This document shows positions 21,325-29,988 of a stretch of 64,000 nt of DNA, piece by piece. The notes under the pieces are model-generated. The model ran no database searches, was not told the origin of the DNA, and worked only from the letters and a program-made list of their open reading frames with translations. This DNA comes from Planctomycetota bacterium (GTDB taxonomy: Bacteria > Planctomycetota > B15-G4), in the NCBI GenBank assembly GCA_021604805.1, contig BQJR01000002.1, positions 197,078-261,077 of the forward strand, given 5' to 3'. Position 1 is the first letter of the stretch. Every line of letters begins with the position of its first letter. The translations under genes and the position numbers were made by a program.

Positions 21325-22121
21325 GCAGGGCGTGGCGCACGGCGTTGCGCGCGCTGCTGCGACTCACGCCAGTCGCGCTGCTGCTGCTCGCGGCTTGCGG
21401 CGCGCCGCCGAAGACACAGGTGTTCGTGCTCGGGATGATCCACGGTGATCACCTCACGAACGAGCGCTGGGGCGTGCAAGAGGTGCGCGACACGATCGCC
21501 GCCATCGACCCCGATGTGGTCTGCGCCGAGATCCCGCCGGATCGCTGGGAACGTGTCGCCGCCGAGTGGCGCGAGTTCGGCGAGGTGCGCGACGACCGCG
21601 TGCAGCGCTTCCCCGAGTACACCCACGCGTTACTCCCGCTGTGGAGCGAGAGCAGCGAGCGCTTCGTGATCGAACCCTGTGCCGCCTGGACACAACAGAT
21701 GCACGACGCGCGCGTCGCCGCACTCAAAGTCTTCGCCGAAGACCCGCTCTACGCCGAAGCGCACCGCGCTTACGAGTTCGCCGAGGCCGAGATGGCGCGT
21801 CGCCACGCGGCCTCACCGATCGACGCGAGCGACCCGCGCGTGATCCACTCGGCGCTCTACGACGAACGCACCCGCCAAGCGCTGCGCCCCTACGACCGCT
21901 ACCTCAACGACTACCTCGGCGCCGGGGGCTGGACGAACATCAACGCCGCGCACTGGGCGCTCATCGCGGAGGCGCTCGACCGTCACCGCGGCAAGCGCGT
22001 TCTGATCATGTTCGGCGCGGGTCACAAGCACTGGTTCTTGGATCGGCTGCGCGAGCGGGAGGATGTGGAGCTGGTGGAGGTGGAACCGTGGCTGCCGCGC
22101 GGGGTTGCGTTGACGCCCTGA
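21321..22121 (+). CDS. TraB/GumN-like lipoprotein (putative metalloprotease-fold)
   Basis: A 266-residue exported lipoprotein with signal and lipobox LLLLAACG. The mature part starts VFVLGMIHGDH and has DPDVVCAEIPPDRW and, near the C-terminus, LIMFGAGHKHWFLDRL. A first H-strand, an E-x-P segment and a late GxGH motif are the order seen in TraB/PrgY/GumN-like (TIKI-type) proteins; the assignment is tentative. The start is a TTG whose last two bases open the FIST stop (TTGA overlap), so the two are coupled. Translation may also use an in-frame TTG at 21345. Confidence 0.55.
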   Translation: MSRAWRTALRALLRLTPVALLLLAACGAPPKTQVFVLGMIHGDHLTNERWGVQEVRDTIAAIDPDVVCAEIPPDRWERVAAEWREFGEVRDDRVQRFPEYTHALLPLWSESSERFVIEPCAAWTQQMHDARVAALKVFAEDPLYAEAHRAYEFAEAEMARRHAASPIDASDPRVIHSALYDERTRQALRPYDRYLNDYLGAGGWTNINAAHWALIAEALDRHRGKRVLIMFGAGHKHWFLDRLREREDVELVEVEPWLPRGVALTP

Positions 22122-22134
22122 GTACGAGGCTCGT

Positions 22135-23598
22135 TCACGCAACGGAGCCAGCGCTCTCGGAGTCGCCCGGCGCTCCGGGTCGCGGACGCGTCACCAAGCT
22201 CACCCCCACCAGCGCGACCGTGGCGGCCAACACCGATGGCACCACCGCGCCGATCTCCGCGCCGGCTTCGAGCCCGAGCGCTTCGACCGCGGGTGTCGAC
22301 CATTCGCGCAACTCCCAGAGCGCGGTGAGTGTGCCGCCGGTGAGCATCGCCGTGATCGCGCCGGCCGGCGTGGCGCGTTTCCAGAACAGCGCGGCGAGCA
22401 GCACCGGCGTGATGCCCACGCCGTAGATCGTGTAGGCCAGCAGCGAGACCTTGAAGAAGCCGTCGCTGGAGAAGGCCAGTACGAGCGCGACGGCGCCGAC
22501 CACGAACACGCAGCGTCGCGCCATGCGCAGCAGTTGCGCTTCGGTGGCTTCGGGGCGCACGAAGCGCTGGTACACGTCGCGCACGAGCGAACTCGACGCG
22601 CTCAGCAAGTAGCTGTCCGCCGTGGACACGATCACGGCCAGGATCGCGGCGACCAAGATCGCGCCGGTGATCGGCGTGAGCGTGGTGAGTCCGAGCTCGA
22701 GCATCACGTGGCCGGGATTGTCGAGCTCGGGGAAGAGCGCGCGGCCGGCGGTGGCCGAGAGCAGGATCGCGGCGTCGAGGATCAACACGCCGGGGATCAG
22801 CAGCGCCACCGCCTTGCGCGCGGCGCTGTCGCTGCGCGCGGCGAGGAAACGCTGGTGCAGGTTGGCGTCGCCCACGATGAGCAGCAGTGTGGGGAGCAGA
22901 CGCGACAAGAGGTCGAAGCTGCTGTAGTGACCGCCGACGTGTCGCGAGCTTTCGGGGATTTGGCCGAGCACGCCGTCGATCCCACCGGCAGCCTTCCAAG
23001 CGAGCGGCAACACGAGCGCCACGCCCGCGAGCATGAGCAGGCCGTTGATGCCGTCGGTGCGCGCCACGCTCATCAGGCCGGCGAGCGCCGTGTAGACCAC
23101 GATGATCACGGCCATGATCACGAGCAACACGCCCGGGTCGACGCCGCCCGGGAACAACTCCGAGACCTCGAGCACACGCCCCAGCGCCCCCGACGCCGCG
23201 CGCAACTGATACGACACGATCACGAGGTAAGCGGACACGAGCGTGAGCGAACCGAGCACGCGCGCGCCGGGGCCGAAGCGTTCCTCGAGAACGTCCTGCA
23301 GCGTGAAGCGCCCGCGACGCCGCACCGGGCCGATCAGGAACAGCAGCACGAGCAAGCCGAGCACCGGCGACGCGAGCAGCAGCAAGCTCGGCAGCCCCAC
23401 GCGCCAGGCTTCCTCCGCGTTGCCGAAGATCGAGCCCGTGCCGGTCCAGGTGGCGAGCAGCGTGCCGGTGAGCACGAGCGGCGTGAGTGAGCCGCCGGCC
23501 AAGGTGAAGTCCTTCTGCCCCTTCACCTTGCGCGAACTGATCACGCCCACCGTGAGCAGACCGGCGACATACAACGCGAGGACGATCAGCGGCACCAT
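22135..23598 (-). CDS. Sodium/solute symporter (SSS family)
   Basis: A 487-residue integral membrane protein with about 13 hydrophobic segments, the usual SSS layout. The N-terminus VPLIVLALYVAGLLTVGV is followed by the typical FTLAGGSLTPLVLTGTLLATWTGTGS, and the sodium-site region of TM8 appears in LVAAILAVIVSTADSYLLSASS. The substrate may be a carboxylate, amino acid or sugar, not decided by sequence. The ATG at 23598 is preceded by TAGACTC at 7 nt and by no Shine-Dalgarno, so a leaderless transcript is likely. It is divergent from the GT4 gene and ends 13 nt from the TraB-like gene, tail to tail. Confidence 0.9.
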   Translation of the reverse strand: MVPLIVLALYVAGLLTVGVISSRKVKGQKDFTLAGGSLTPLVLTGTLLATWTGTGSIFGNAEEAWRVGLPSLLLLASPVLGLLVLLFLIGPVRRRGRFTLQDVLEERFGPGARVLGSLTLVSAYLVIVSYQLRAASGALGRVLEVSELFPGGVDPGVLLVIMAVIIVVYTALAGLMSVARTDGINGLLMLAGVALVLPLAWKAAGGIDGVLGQIPESSRHVGGHYSSFDLLSRLLPTLLLIVGDANLHQRFLAARSDSAARKAVALLIPGVLILDAAILLSATAGRALFPELDNPGHVMLELGLTTLTPITGAILVAAILAVIVSTADSYLLSASSSLVRDVYQRFVRPEATEAQLLRMARRCVFVVGAVALVLAFSSDGFFKVSLLAYTIYGVGITPVLLAALFWKRATPAGAITAMLTGGTLTALWELREWSTPAVEALGLEAGAEIGAVVPSVLAATVALVGVSLVTRPRPGAPGDSESAGSVA

Positions 23599-23605
23599 GG
23601 CCGCG

Positions 23606-23612
23606 GAGTCTA
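23606..23612 (-). promoter_or_regulatory. TAGACTC start-proximal element (symporter gene)
   Basis: TAGACTC on the minus strand lies 7 nt before the ATG at 23598. The divergent GT4 gene carries the identical element at identical distance. Confidence 0.5.
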
Positions 23613-23677
23613 GCAGCCGCCGCACCTGCCCGAAGGCGCGAGCTGGCGCGAGTGACGGCTCGTGGGCGCAGGCGACT

Positions 23678-23716
23678 CGGCGCCGGTGTCGCGGCGCCGG
23701 TGTCGCGGCGCCGGTG
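23678..23716. repeat. 14-bp GC-rich tandem repeat (2.8 copies)
   Basis: The unit CGGCGCCGGTGTCG occurs at 23678-23691 and 23692-23705, with most of a third copy. It sits in the middle of the divergent symporter/GT4 region. Confidence 0.85.
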
Positions 23717-23762
23717 GATCAGCCTCGACGAGTTCTTCGCGCGCGCCTCGCGCGGCGGCGAC

Positions 23763-23769
23763 TAGACTC
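23763..23769 (+). promoter_or_regulatory. TAGACTC start-proximal element (GT4 gene)
   Basis: TAGACTC is followed by 7 nt and the ATG at 23777; there is no Shine-Dalgarno between them. Confidence 0.5.
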
Positions 23770-23776
23770 GGCGCGC

Positions 23777-24979
23777 ATGGCTCCGCGCGTCGCTCTCGTT
23801 CATCACTGGCTCATCGAGCAGCGCGGCGGCGAGCGCGTGCTCGCGCGACTGGCCGAGATGCTTCCGGGCGCTGAGTTGTTCACCTTGCTGCACGATCCCG
23901 AGCGCGCGCCCGCGCCGCCGCAGATCTCGCGCGTTCACACGAGTTCACTGCAGGGCGTGCCCGGTGCGCAGCTCGGCTTCCGCGCGCTCCTGCCGCTGCT
24001 CCCGTCGCTCTACGAACGCTTCAACCTGCGCGGCTTCGACCTCGTGTTGAGCAGCGACGCCAGCGTGGCCAAGTGCCTGCGCGTGCCCGACGACATCCCC
24101 CACCTCTGCTACTGCTACTCGCCGCCGCGCTACGTGCACGACCTGCGCGAGCTGTACCTGAGCGAGTCGGTGCCCGCCGCGTTGCGCCCGCTCGCCCGAC
24201 GTTTGCTGCGCGGCGTGGCCGAACGTGATCGACGCGCCGCCGAACGCGTGACCGAGTTCGTGGCCATCTCGGAGCACGTCGCCGCGCGCATCGAGAATGC
24301 CTACGGGCGCGACGCCCACGTGATCGCACCACCGGTGGACACGCAGTTCTTCACGCCGTGCGCCTCCGCGCCGACTCCCGCGAACGCGCCGCCCCCCGCG
24401 AGCGCGCCGCGAACCGAACGCGCCTACCTGCTCGCGGGCCACGCGGTGCCCTACAAACGCTTCGAGGTCGCGGTCGACGCCTGCCGCGAGCTCGACCGTC
24501 CGCTGGTGGTCGCCGGCGGCGGCCCGCGCTTCGACGCGCTGCGCGCACGGGCCGGCGCGCGCACACGCTTCGTCGACTCACCGACGGACGACGCGCTGCG
24601 CACGCTCTACCGTGACTGCCGCGCGCTGCTCTTCCCCGGCGAAGAAGACTTCGGCCTCGTGCCCGTGGAAGCCATGGCCTGCGGCGCGCCCGTGATCGCG
24701 TGGGGCGTGGGCGGCGCGGCGGAAACCGTACGACACGCCGAAACCGGCTGGCTCTACGCGCTCGACTCGAACGGGACGACACCGCAGGCAGCGAGCAACC
24801 CGCGCAACGCACCCCACGCCGAGCACGTGGCGGCGCTCGCCGCGGCGCTGCAGGCTTTCGAAGTCTGGGAGTCCGGCTTCGAACCCGCCGCCGCCGTGCG
24901 TCGCGCGCAGGCTTACTCGGTGCTCGCCTTCCGGAACGCGCTCTTCGAACGCGTCCGCGCGCTCACCACGCGCGCCTGA
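23777..24979 (+). CDS. Family 4 glycosyltransferase
   Basis: A 400-residue GT-B enzyme. The N-terminal Rossmann domain starts VALVHHWLIEQRGGERVL, where the Gly-rich acceptor loop is typical of mannosyl/glucosyl transferases. The C-terminal donor-binding domain has EEDFGLVPVEAMACGAPVIAW, the E(x7)E motif of GT4. There is no membrane segment. It probably adds a sugar to a lipid-linked oligosaccharide, and the polyprenyl glycosylphosphotransferase at 26741 fits the same pathway. The ATG at 23777 is fixed by the element upstream and by the family N-terminus. It ends 1 nt before the convergent FMN-protein stop. Confidence 0.9.
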   Translation: MAPRVALVHHWLIEQRGGERVLARLAEMLPGAELFTLLHDPERAPAPPQISRVHTSSLQGVPGAQLGFRALLPLLPSLYERFNLRGFDLVLSSDASVAKCLRVPDDIPHLCYCYSPPRYVHDLRELYLSESVPAALRPLARRLLRGVAERDRRAAERVTEFVAISEHVAARIENAYGRDAHVIAPPVDTQFFTPCASAPTPANAPPPASAPRTERAYLLAGHAVPYKRFEVAVDACRELDRPLVVAGGGPRFDALRARAGARTRFVDSPTDDALRTLYRDCRALLFPGEEDFGLVPVEAMACGAPVIAWGVGGAAETVRHAETGWLYALDSNGTTPQAASNPRNAPHAEHVAALAAALQAFEVWESGFEPAAAVRRAQAYSVLAFRNALFERVRALTTRA

Positions 24980-24980
24980 T

Positions 24981-26513
24981 TCAGCCGGCGACGGTCGGCG
25001 CGCGCATCAGGTTCTCGATGGCTTCGCGATCTTCGCGTCCGGGCGTGCCCCAGCCGAGCTCGTAGTCGAACACGTCGCGTGCGGAACGCCCGCCGAACTG
25101 GCCGTCGAGCACTTCGAGGTCGTCGAGCTGGATGAGTGCCGGGTGCACAGCTCCTGCAGCACGCGCCAAGGCCGCGACCTCGCGGCGCAAGGCGCTCAGG
25201 TAGTTCGCCACGCGCACGGACTTCAGCGCGGGATCGAGCCCGCGCATGAGCCAACGGTTCTGGGTCGCGATGCCTGTGGGGCAATGCCCGGTGTGACAAC
25301 GCTGCGCTTGGATGCACCCCATGGCGAGCATGGCCTCGCGCGCCAGGTTGATCATGTCGCAACCCAACCCAAAAGAGAGCAGCGCCGTCTCGGGGAAACC
25401 CAACCTGCCCGAACCGATGAACACCACACGCTCGTGCACGCCGAGCTCGGCGAACTGTCGATAGACGCGACTCATGCCGAGCTTGAAGGGCAAGGCCACG
25501 TGGTCGGAGAAAGCCAGCGGCGCAGCACCGGTGCCGCCCTCGCCGCCGTCGATCGTGATGAAGTCGACGCCGCGCTCGCCCGACTGCATCTCGCGCGCGA
25601 GCTCCCGCCAGAAGACCTCTTCGCCCACGGCCGACTTGATCCCCACGGGACGCCCCGTGGCCTCCGCCACGCGCTCCACGAAGTCGAGCATCTCGTCGAC
25701 ATCGCCGAAGGCCGAGTGCGCGGGCGGGCTGTGACAGTCGCGCCCGACCGGGATGCCGCGGATGGCCGCGATCGTGGGCGTGACCTTCGCCGCGGGCAAC
25801 AGGCCGCCGTGTCCCGGCTTCGCGCCCTGACTGATCTTGATCTCGATCGCCCGCACGGGATGGGCGTTCACGGTCGCCACGAGGCGGTCGAGATCGAAGT
25901 GCCCGTGCGCGTCGCGGCAGCCGAAGTAGCCCGTGCCGATCTGCCAGACCAACTCGCCACCCATCTGGTGGTGAGGGCTCAGCCCGCCCTCGCCGGTGTT
26001 GTGCAGACAACCCGCCAGCGCCACGCCCTTGTTCAAGGCTTCGATGGCGACGCCACTCAGCGAGCCGTAACTCATCGCCGAGACATTCACCACGGAACGC
26101 GGGCGGAACGCCTCACGCCGACCCCGCGCAGCACCCAAGACCTTGGCGCAAGGCAGGCCGTGTTCCGCGTCGAAGCGCGCGGCGCCCTGCGGCGGTTCGG
26201 GCGCCGGGAAGCTGCGCTGCTTCACGATCAGGTAGTTCGGCGCGCCTTCGACATCGTTGTCGGTGCCGAAGCCCACGGTGCTGTCGAGCCCCTTGCTCGA
26301 GCGATAGACCCAGGTGCGTTGGTCCCTGCTGAACGGCCGCTCCTCGTCGTTGCTGGTGACGACGTACTGGCGCAGCTCCGGGCCGAAAGCCTCGAGCAGG
26401 TAGCGCAGGTGCCCCACGACCGGGAAGTTGCGCAGGATCGCGTGCTTGCGCTGGAGCAGGTCGTAGAGCACGACTGCCAGCAGCAGCGCGCCGAGGATCT
26501 TGAGTGCGAGCAC
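24981..26513 (-). CDS. Membrane-anchored FMN-binding glutamate-synthase-like protein
   Basis: A 510-residue protein of the stand-alone GltB domain-2 family. The N-terminal helix LGALLLAVVLYDLL is a membrane anchor. The catalytic barrel shows GEGGLSPHHQMGGELVWQ, EIKISQGAKPGHGGLLP, TIDGGEGGTGAAPL and the 3Fe-4S-type segment RCHTGHCPTGIATQN. FMN and an iron-sulfur cluster are expected from the family; the glutamine amidotransferase and NADPH domains are missing. The physiological reaction is unknown. The GTG at 26513 is preferred because GGGAG lies about 6 nt upstream; an ATG at 26585 is also possible. The gene faces away from the sugar transferase. Confidence 0.85.
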   Translation of the reverse strand: MLALKILGALLLAVVLYDLLQRKHAILRNFPVVGHLRYLLEAFGPELRQYVVTSNDEERPFSRDQRTWVYRSSKGLDSTVGFGTDNDVEGAPNYLIVKQRSFPAPEPPQGAARFDAEHGLPCAKVLGAARGRREAFRPRSVVNVSAMSYGSLSGVAIEALNKGVALAGCLHNTGEGGLSPHHQMGGELVWQIGTGYFGCRDAHGHFDLDRLVATVNAHPVRAIEIKISQGAKPGHGGLLPAAKVTPTIAAIRGIPVGRDCHSPPAHSAFGDVDEMLDFVERVAEATGRPVGIKSAVGEEVFWRELAREMQSGERGVDFITIDGGEGGTGAAPLAFSDHVALPFKLGMSRVYRQFAELGVHERVVFIGSGRLGFPETALLSFGLGCDMINLAREAMLAMGCIQAQRCHTGHCPTGIATQNRWLMRGLDPALKSVRVANYLSALRREVAALARAAGAVHPALIQLDDLEVLDGQFGGRSARDVFDYELGWGTPGREDREAIENLMRAPTVAG

Positions 26514-26740
26514 TGCTGGCTCCCGAGCGGAGGAGGTGCCGACGACCACGTCGTCCCACCTGCAGGATCCCCATCGCCCGGCCAATTGCCATGTTCCTGA
26601 CCGGCGCCGCCACGCAACGACAGCTCAGAGCCAGCGCGGGGTCGAGCGGCACGGCGCGTCTGGGTATCTTCGGGGGCGGGTTCTGGCGGCTGGCGGCCGC
26701 GGACCCGGCCGTGCCGTTTGGAGGGAAGCACCCCGACACC

Positions 26741-28144
26741 ATGCTGAGTCGTCGCAGCGAAACTTCGCGCGTGGCCCTGTTCTTGCTCGACCAGCTCGCG
26801 CTGGCCGGTGCCTTCGCGCTCGCCTTCCTGGTGAAGCGTCACCTGGTCCTGGCCGACGCCGCGCTCGACGCCGATCGCTACCTCCAGCTCTACACCTTCA
26901 CGGCGCCGGTGCTGGCCTTCGCGCTGAGCGCCTGCGGCTTCTACCGGCTGCGCGGCGAACGCTTCCCGCCCACGGGCATCCGTTCGCGCGACCTGCTCTG
27001 GGGCGGCTTCGTCTCGATGCTCACGCTGGTGTTGGTGGGTTTCCTGGTCAAACCCGAAGCCGCCGACGGCACGCCGCTGCCCGCGTGGTCGCGCGGCGTG
27101 GCCTTCCTCTTCTTGGGCAGCGCCACGCTGGGGCTCTACGCCGCGCGCAAGTTGCTCATGGTGGCGAGCGTGGCGCTGGCCGGTGAAGCGGGGCGCCAAG
27201 CGCGCGTGCTCGTGTTCGGGATGTCGCCGCGCGTGCTGCGCTTGCTCGAGGTGTTCCGTCGCTCACCGCACATGCACCTCGAGGTCTGCGGTGTGGCGGC
27301 GCGGCATGTTCCCGACGACCTGGCGCCGGCCATCGACACCACGGATGCCGTCGCGCAACTCGAACAAGGTCGCGTGGACCACGTGATCATCGAGGCCGGC
27401 GACATCAGCGAGGGCTTGCTCGACGAGCTGCTGCGCCTGGCCGACCGCGAAGGCATCTCGGTGCACATCACCTCGCCGATCTTCCCGTCCACCAAGCTCG
27501 TGCCGGCTTGGGAGCGACTGGGCGGCGTGCCCGTGCTCGGCTTCGTGGCCGCCGAGCTGCCCTTCGGCGCGCGGGTGGCCAAGCGCGCCTTCGACATCGC
27601 CTGCTCGAGCGTGGCCCTGCTGCTGCTCGCTCCGTTCCTGATCCCGCTCGCCGCGCTGATCCGCGCCGAAAGCCCTGGGCCTGCGCTCTTCGTGCAAGAG
27701 CGCGTGGGACGCCGCGGCAAGAGCTTCCGCATGTACAAGTTCCGCACGATGCGCAGGGACGCCGAGAACGGCACCGGCCCCACCTTCGCCGTGGTCGACG
27801 ACCCGCGCTGCACGCGCATGGGCAGCTTCCTGCGCCGCTGGAACCTCGACGAGTTGCCGCAGCTGCTCAACGTGTTCCTCGGTCACATGAGCTTGGTGGG
27901 ACCGCGCCCCGAACGCCCCGCCTTCGTGCGCGACTTCAAGCGCACCGTGCCGCGCTACGCACACAAACACTGGGTGCGCCCCGGCATCACCGGCTGGGCG
28001 CAAGTGCACGGCTTGCGCGGCGCCGGCACGAGCATCGAGGAGCGCGTGGATCACGACCTCTACTACATCGAGAACTGGTCGCTGATGATGGACATCCGCA
28101 TCCTGCTGCGCACTGTGGTCGACGGCTACGTGAACGCCGCCTGA
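26741..28144 (+). CDS. Polyprenyl-phosphate glycosylphosphotransferase (exopolysaccharide initiating enzyme)
   Basis: A 467-residue membrane protein. Four or five N-terminal transmembrane helices (residues about 10-145) are followed by a Rossmann-like domain (ARVLVFGMSPRVLRLLEVF) and a fifth membrane hairpin (FDIACSSVALLLLAPFLIPL). The catalytic domain has ERVGRRGKSFRMYKFRTM, WNLDELPQLLNVFLG, SLVGPRPERP and RPGITGWAQV. It transfers a sugar-1-phosphate to undecaprenyl phosphate, the first step of exopolysaccharide or O-antigen synthesis. The reading frame is open from 26504, but the ATG at 26741 starts the membrane domain. The later genes of the pathway are not next to it. Confidence 0.93.
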   Translation: MLSRRSETSRVALFLLDQLALAGAFALAFLVKRHLVLADAALDADRYLQLYTFTAPVLAFALSACGFYRLRGERFPPTGIRSRDLLWGGFVSMLTLVLVGFLVKPEAADGTPLPAWSRGVAFLFLGSATLGLYAARKLLMVASVALAGEAGRQARVLVFGMSPRVLRLLEVFRRSPHMHLEVCGVAARHVPDDLAPAIDTTDAVAQLEQGRVDHVIIEAGDISEGLLDELLRLADREGISVHITSPIFPSTKLVPAWERLGGVPVLGFVAAELPFGARVAKRAFDIACSSVALLLLAPFLIPLAALIRAESPGPALFVQERVGRRGKSFRMYKFRTMRRDAENGTGPTFAVVDDPRCTRMGSFLRRWNLDELPQLLNVFLGHMSLVGPRPERPAFVRDFKRTVPRYAHKHWVRPGITGWAQVHGLRGAGTSIEERVDHDLYYIENWSLMMDIRILLRTVVDGYVNAA

Positions 28145-28239
28145 GCCCTTCGACGCGGCTCGACCTTGGGGTTCCCGCCCCACGCCATGGCCTGCGACGC
28201 GCGGGACCGAAGAGTCCCTCAGAATCTGCAACACGGTTC

Positions 28240-28400
28240 CCAACTCAGCACTAAGGTGGACCGCTGGGAAAGGGCAACCCGCAGCACTGGCGCGACTTCC
28301 GGCTGAGGAAGCACGCAAGGGCATGGTGTCTCGACACCTGCTGCGGCTGCCTCCCGCACGACGCGCGTCGTGCGGGCGCCAACTTCATCGGGAGAATGCT
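28240..28400 (+). promoter_or_regulatory. Structured 5' leader of the P-domain exoprotein gene (possible riboswitch-like RNA)
   Basis: The 261 nt upstream of the exoprotein start hold several inverted repeats. One hairpin is built around GCTGGG/CAGC near 28260-28285. GGTGTC/GACACC lies at 28325-28338. A perfect 24-bp palindrome lies at 28353-28376. Between them GGGCAACCC (28274-28282) and ACGCAAGGGC (28313-28322) recall the two conserved strands of the c-di-GMP-I (GEMM) aptamer, GGCAAACC and ACGCAAAGCC, but the pairing partners do not fully fit. The RNA identity is unproven. Confidence 0.25.
28353..28376. repeat. Perfect 24-bp palindrome
   Basis: Two 12-nt arms, CCCGCACGACGC and its exact reverse complement, meet with no spacer, 29 nt before the exoprotein ATG. 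As RNA it would form a strong hairpin just before the GGGAGA ribosome-binding site. As DNA it could be an operator for a dimeric regulator. Confidence 0.8.
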
Positions 28401-28405
28401 CCACC

Positions 28406-29860
28406 ATGCTGACCTCAACTCGATTCCTCACCCGCGCCGCGCTCGGCATGTTGGCGCTGACCGCGACCGCCTCGGCCCTGCCGACGCCCAGCGACCGCGA
28501 GATGCTCGTGGCTGTCTGGACCGAAGCCGGCCAGCTGCTCACGCAAGACATCGATGTCACGGCCACCACCGCTGGCCAACCCGTGAAGGGCCTCCAGCAA
28601 TCCAGCGGTCACTTCGTGCTGCCCAACGCCGGCACGGCCACCGACTACGGCATGAAGGCCACCATCGAAGTCATCCATCCTTTCTATGGCAGCAAGCAGG
28701 TCGACGTGAGCCTCGACGCCGCCGCCAACGTGACCCTCGACCTGATCTTCGGGCTCGACGGCAAGCTGCGCGCCTTCGGTGACGCGCTGATCCCCGTGAC
28801 GCAACGCTCGCAGAGCGGTTTCGCGGGTATCGCCGTGGTCAACGACCTGTGTGCCGACGCGATCTCGCTCGGCGCGAACGACTCCACCAACGGCACCACG
28901 GTCGGCGCGACCTTCGACGGCGTGGAGGCCTGCGGCACCCCCAACACCGCGCCCGGCGTCTGGTACACGGTCACCGGCACCGGCAACACGATGACGGCCA
29001 CGACCTGCTCGCCGAACACCGACTTCGACAGCAAGATCAGCGTGTTCTGCGGTGACTGCGACGCCCTCAACTGCATCGGCGGCAACGACGACGACATCAA
29101 CTGCGTGAACGACACGCTGCAGAGCACGTTCAGCTGGTGCTCGCAAGAAGGCGCGACCTACTACGTCCTCGTGCACGCCTTCGACGTCAACGTCGGCAAC
29201 TTCGAGCTCACGATGATCGACGGCGCGGCTTGCGACACGCCCGTGGGCTGCCTGCCGACCGGCGCCTGCTGTGTCGACGGTGGCTGCTCGATCCTGACCC
29301 CGCCGGAATGCGCGAACCTGGGCGGCCAGTACCAAGGTGACGCGAGCGAGTGCACCTCACTCCTCGGCACGCGCGACTTCGACTCGGGCGATCTGAACCT
29401 CGCGATCCCGGACTTCGACCCCACCGGTCTCACCGACTCGATCTTCGTGACGAACCCCTACACCGTCGGCGACGTGAACCTCGAAGTGAGCATCGATCAC
29501 ACGTGGACCGGTGACCTGCAAGTCTTCCTCGAGCACGATGGTGTCGAAGTGCTCGTGGTGGATCGTCCCCAGTTCCCGGTGCTGCCCTTCGGCTGCGACC
29601 AGGACAACTGGATCGCGATCCAGCTCGACGACGAAGGCACGGGCGGCGCGATCGAAGACCAGTGCCAGCTCGGCGGCAACCTCACCTCGCCGCCGGCTTA
29701 CACCCCTGCCAGCACGCTGTCGGCCTTCGACGGCATGTCGGCGCGTGGTCGCTGGAACCTCCGCATCGTCGACAACGCGGACATGGACCTTGGTTCCCTG
29801 GTCTCGTGGAAGTTGAGCCTGGGCAAGTCGAGCGGCGTGTCGCCGTGCGACGAGTTCTGA
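28406..29860 (+). CDS. Secreted protein with PPC-like and proprotein-convertase P domains
   Basis: A 484-residue exoprotein with a signal peptide (ATG at 28406, GGGAGA 10 nt upstream) and cleavage near TASA. Residues about 30-130 form a beta-rich, carboxypeptidase-regulatory-like segment. About 145-275 is a Cys-containing region starting NDLCADAISLG, typical of secreted planctomycete proteins and PPC-like folds. Near 281-310 is a short Cys knot (CLPTGACCVDGGCS). About 330-484 is a proprotein-convertase P domain (LEVSIDHTWTGDLQVFLEHD, ARGRWNLRIVDNADMDLGSL). No protease domain is attached. It is probably a surface or matrix protein. The leader is structured and a hairpin terminator follows. Confidence 0.8.
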   Translation: MLTSTRFLTRAALGMLALTATASALPTPSDREMLVAVWTEAGQLLTQDIDVTATTAGQPVKGLQQSSGHFVLPNAGTATDYGMKATIEVIHPFYGSKQVDVSLDAAANVTLDLIFGLDGKLRAFGDALIPVTQRSQSGFAGIAVVNDLCADAISLGANDSTNGTTVGATFDGVEACGTPNTAPGVWYTVTGTGNTMTATTCSPNTDFDSKISVFCGDCDALNCIGGNDDDINCVNDTLQSTFSWCSQEGATYYVLVHAFDVNVGNFELTMIDGAACDTPVGCLPTGACCVDGGCSILTPPECANLGGQYQGDASECTSLLGTRDFDSGDLNLAIPDFDPTGLTDSIFVTNPYTVGDVNLEVSIDHTWTGDLQVFLEHDGVEVLVVDRPQFPVLPFGCDQDNWIAIQLDDEGTGGAIEDQCQLGGNLTSPPAYTPASTLSAFDGMSARGRWNLRIVDNADMDLGSLVSWKLSLGKSSGVSPCDEF

Positions 29861-29899
29861 CTCTTCGCTGAACCACTCGGGTCTCGATCCGAGTTGCGC

Positions 29900-29930
29900 G
29901 CGGCCGGTGCCCTTCGCGGGTGCCGGCCGC
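29900..29930 (+). terminator. Strong hairpin terminator after the P-domain gene
   Basis: GCGGCCGG pairs with CCGGCCGC, and with two G-T pairs the stem extends to 13 bp around a TTCGC loop. It lies 40 nt after the stop. No T-run follows, but the hairpin could still stop transcription of both convergent genes. Confidence 0.6.
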
Positions 29931-29988
29931 GTGTCCTTCCGGGCCGACGTGCGCGACACCGCTCCACGCGGCGCGCCTCGGCCCGCGC

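Noticed and set aside
28250..28330. Hammerhead-like pieces (GAAA and CTGAGGA)
   Set aside because: The pieces are in the right order for a type II ribozyme, but the stems do not close and the cleavage-site UH is missing.
28250..28340. Cobalamin riboswitch
   Set aside because: The GGGAA and GCACTGG fragments are present, but the conserved core between them and the B12 box do not match.
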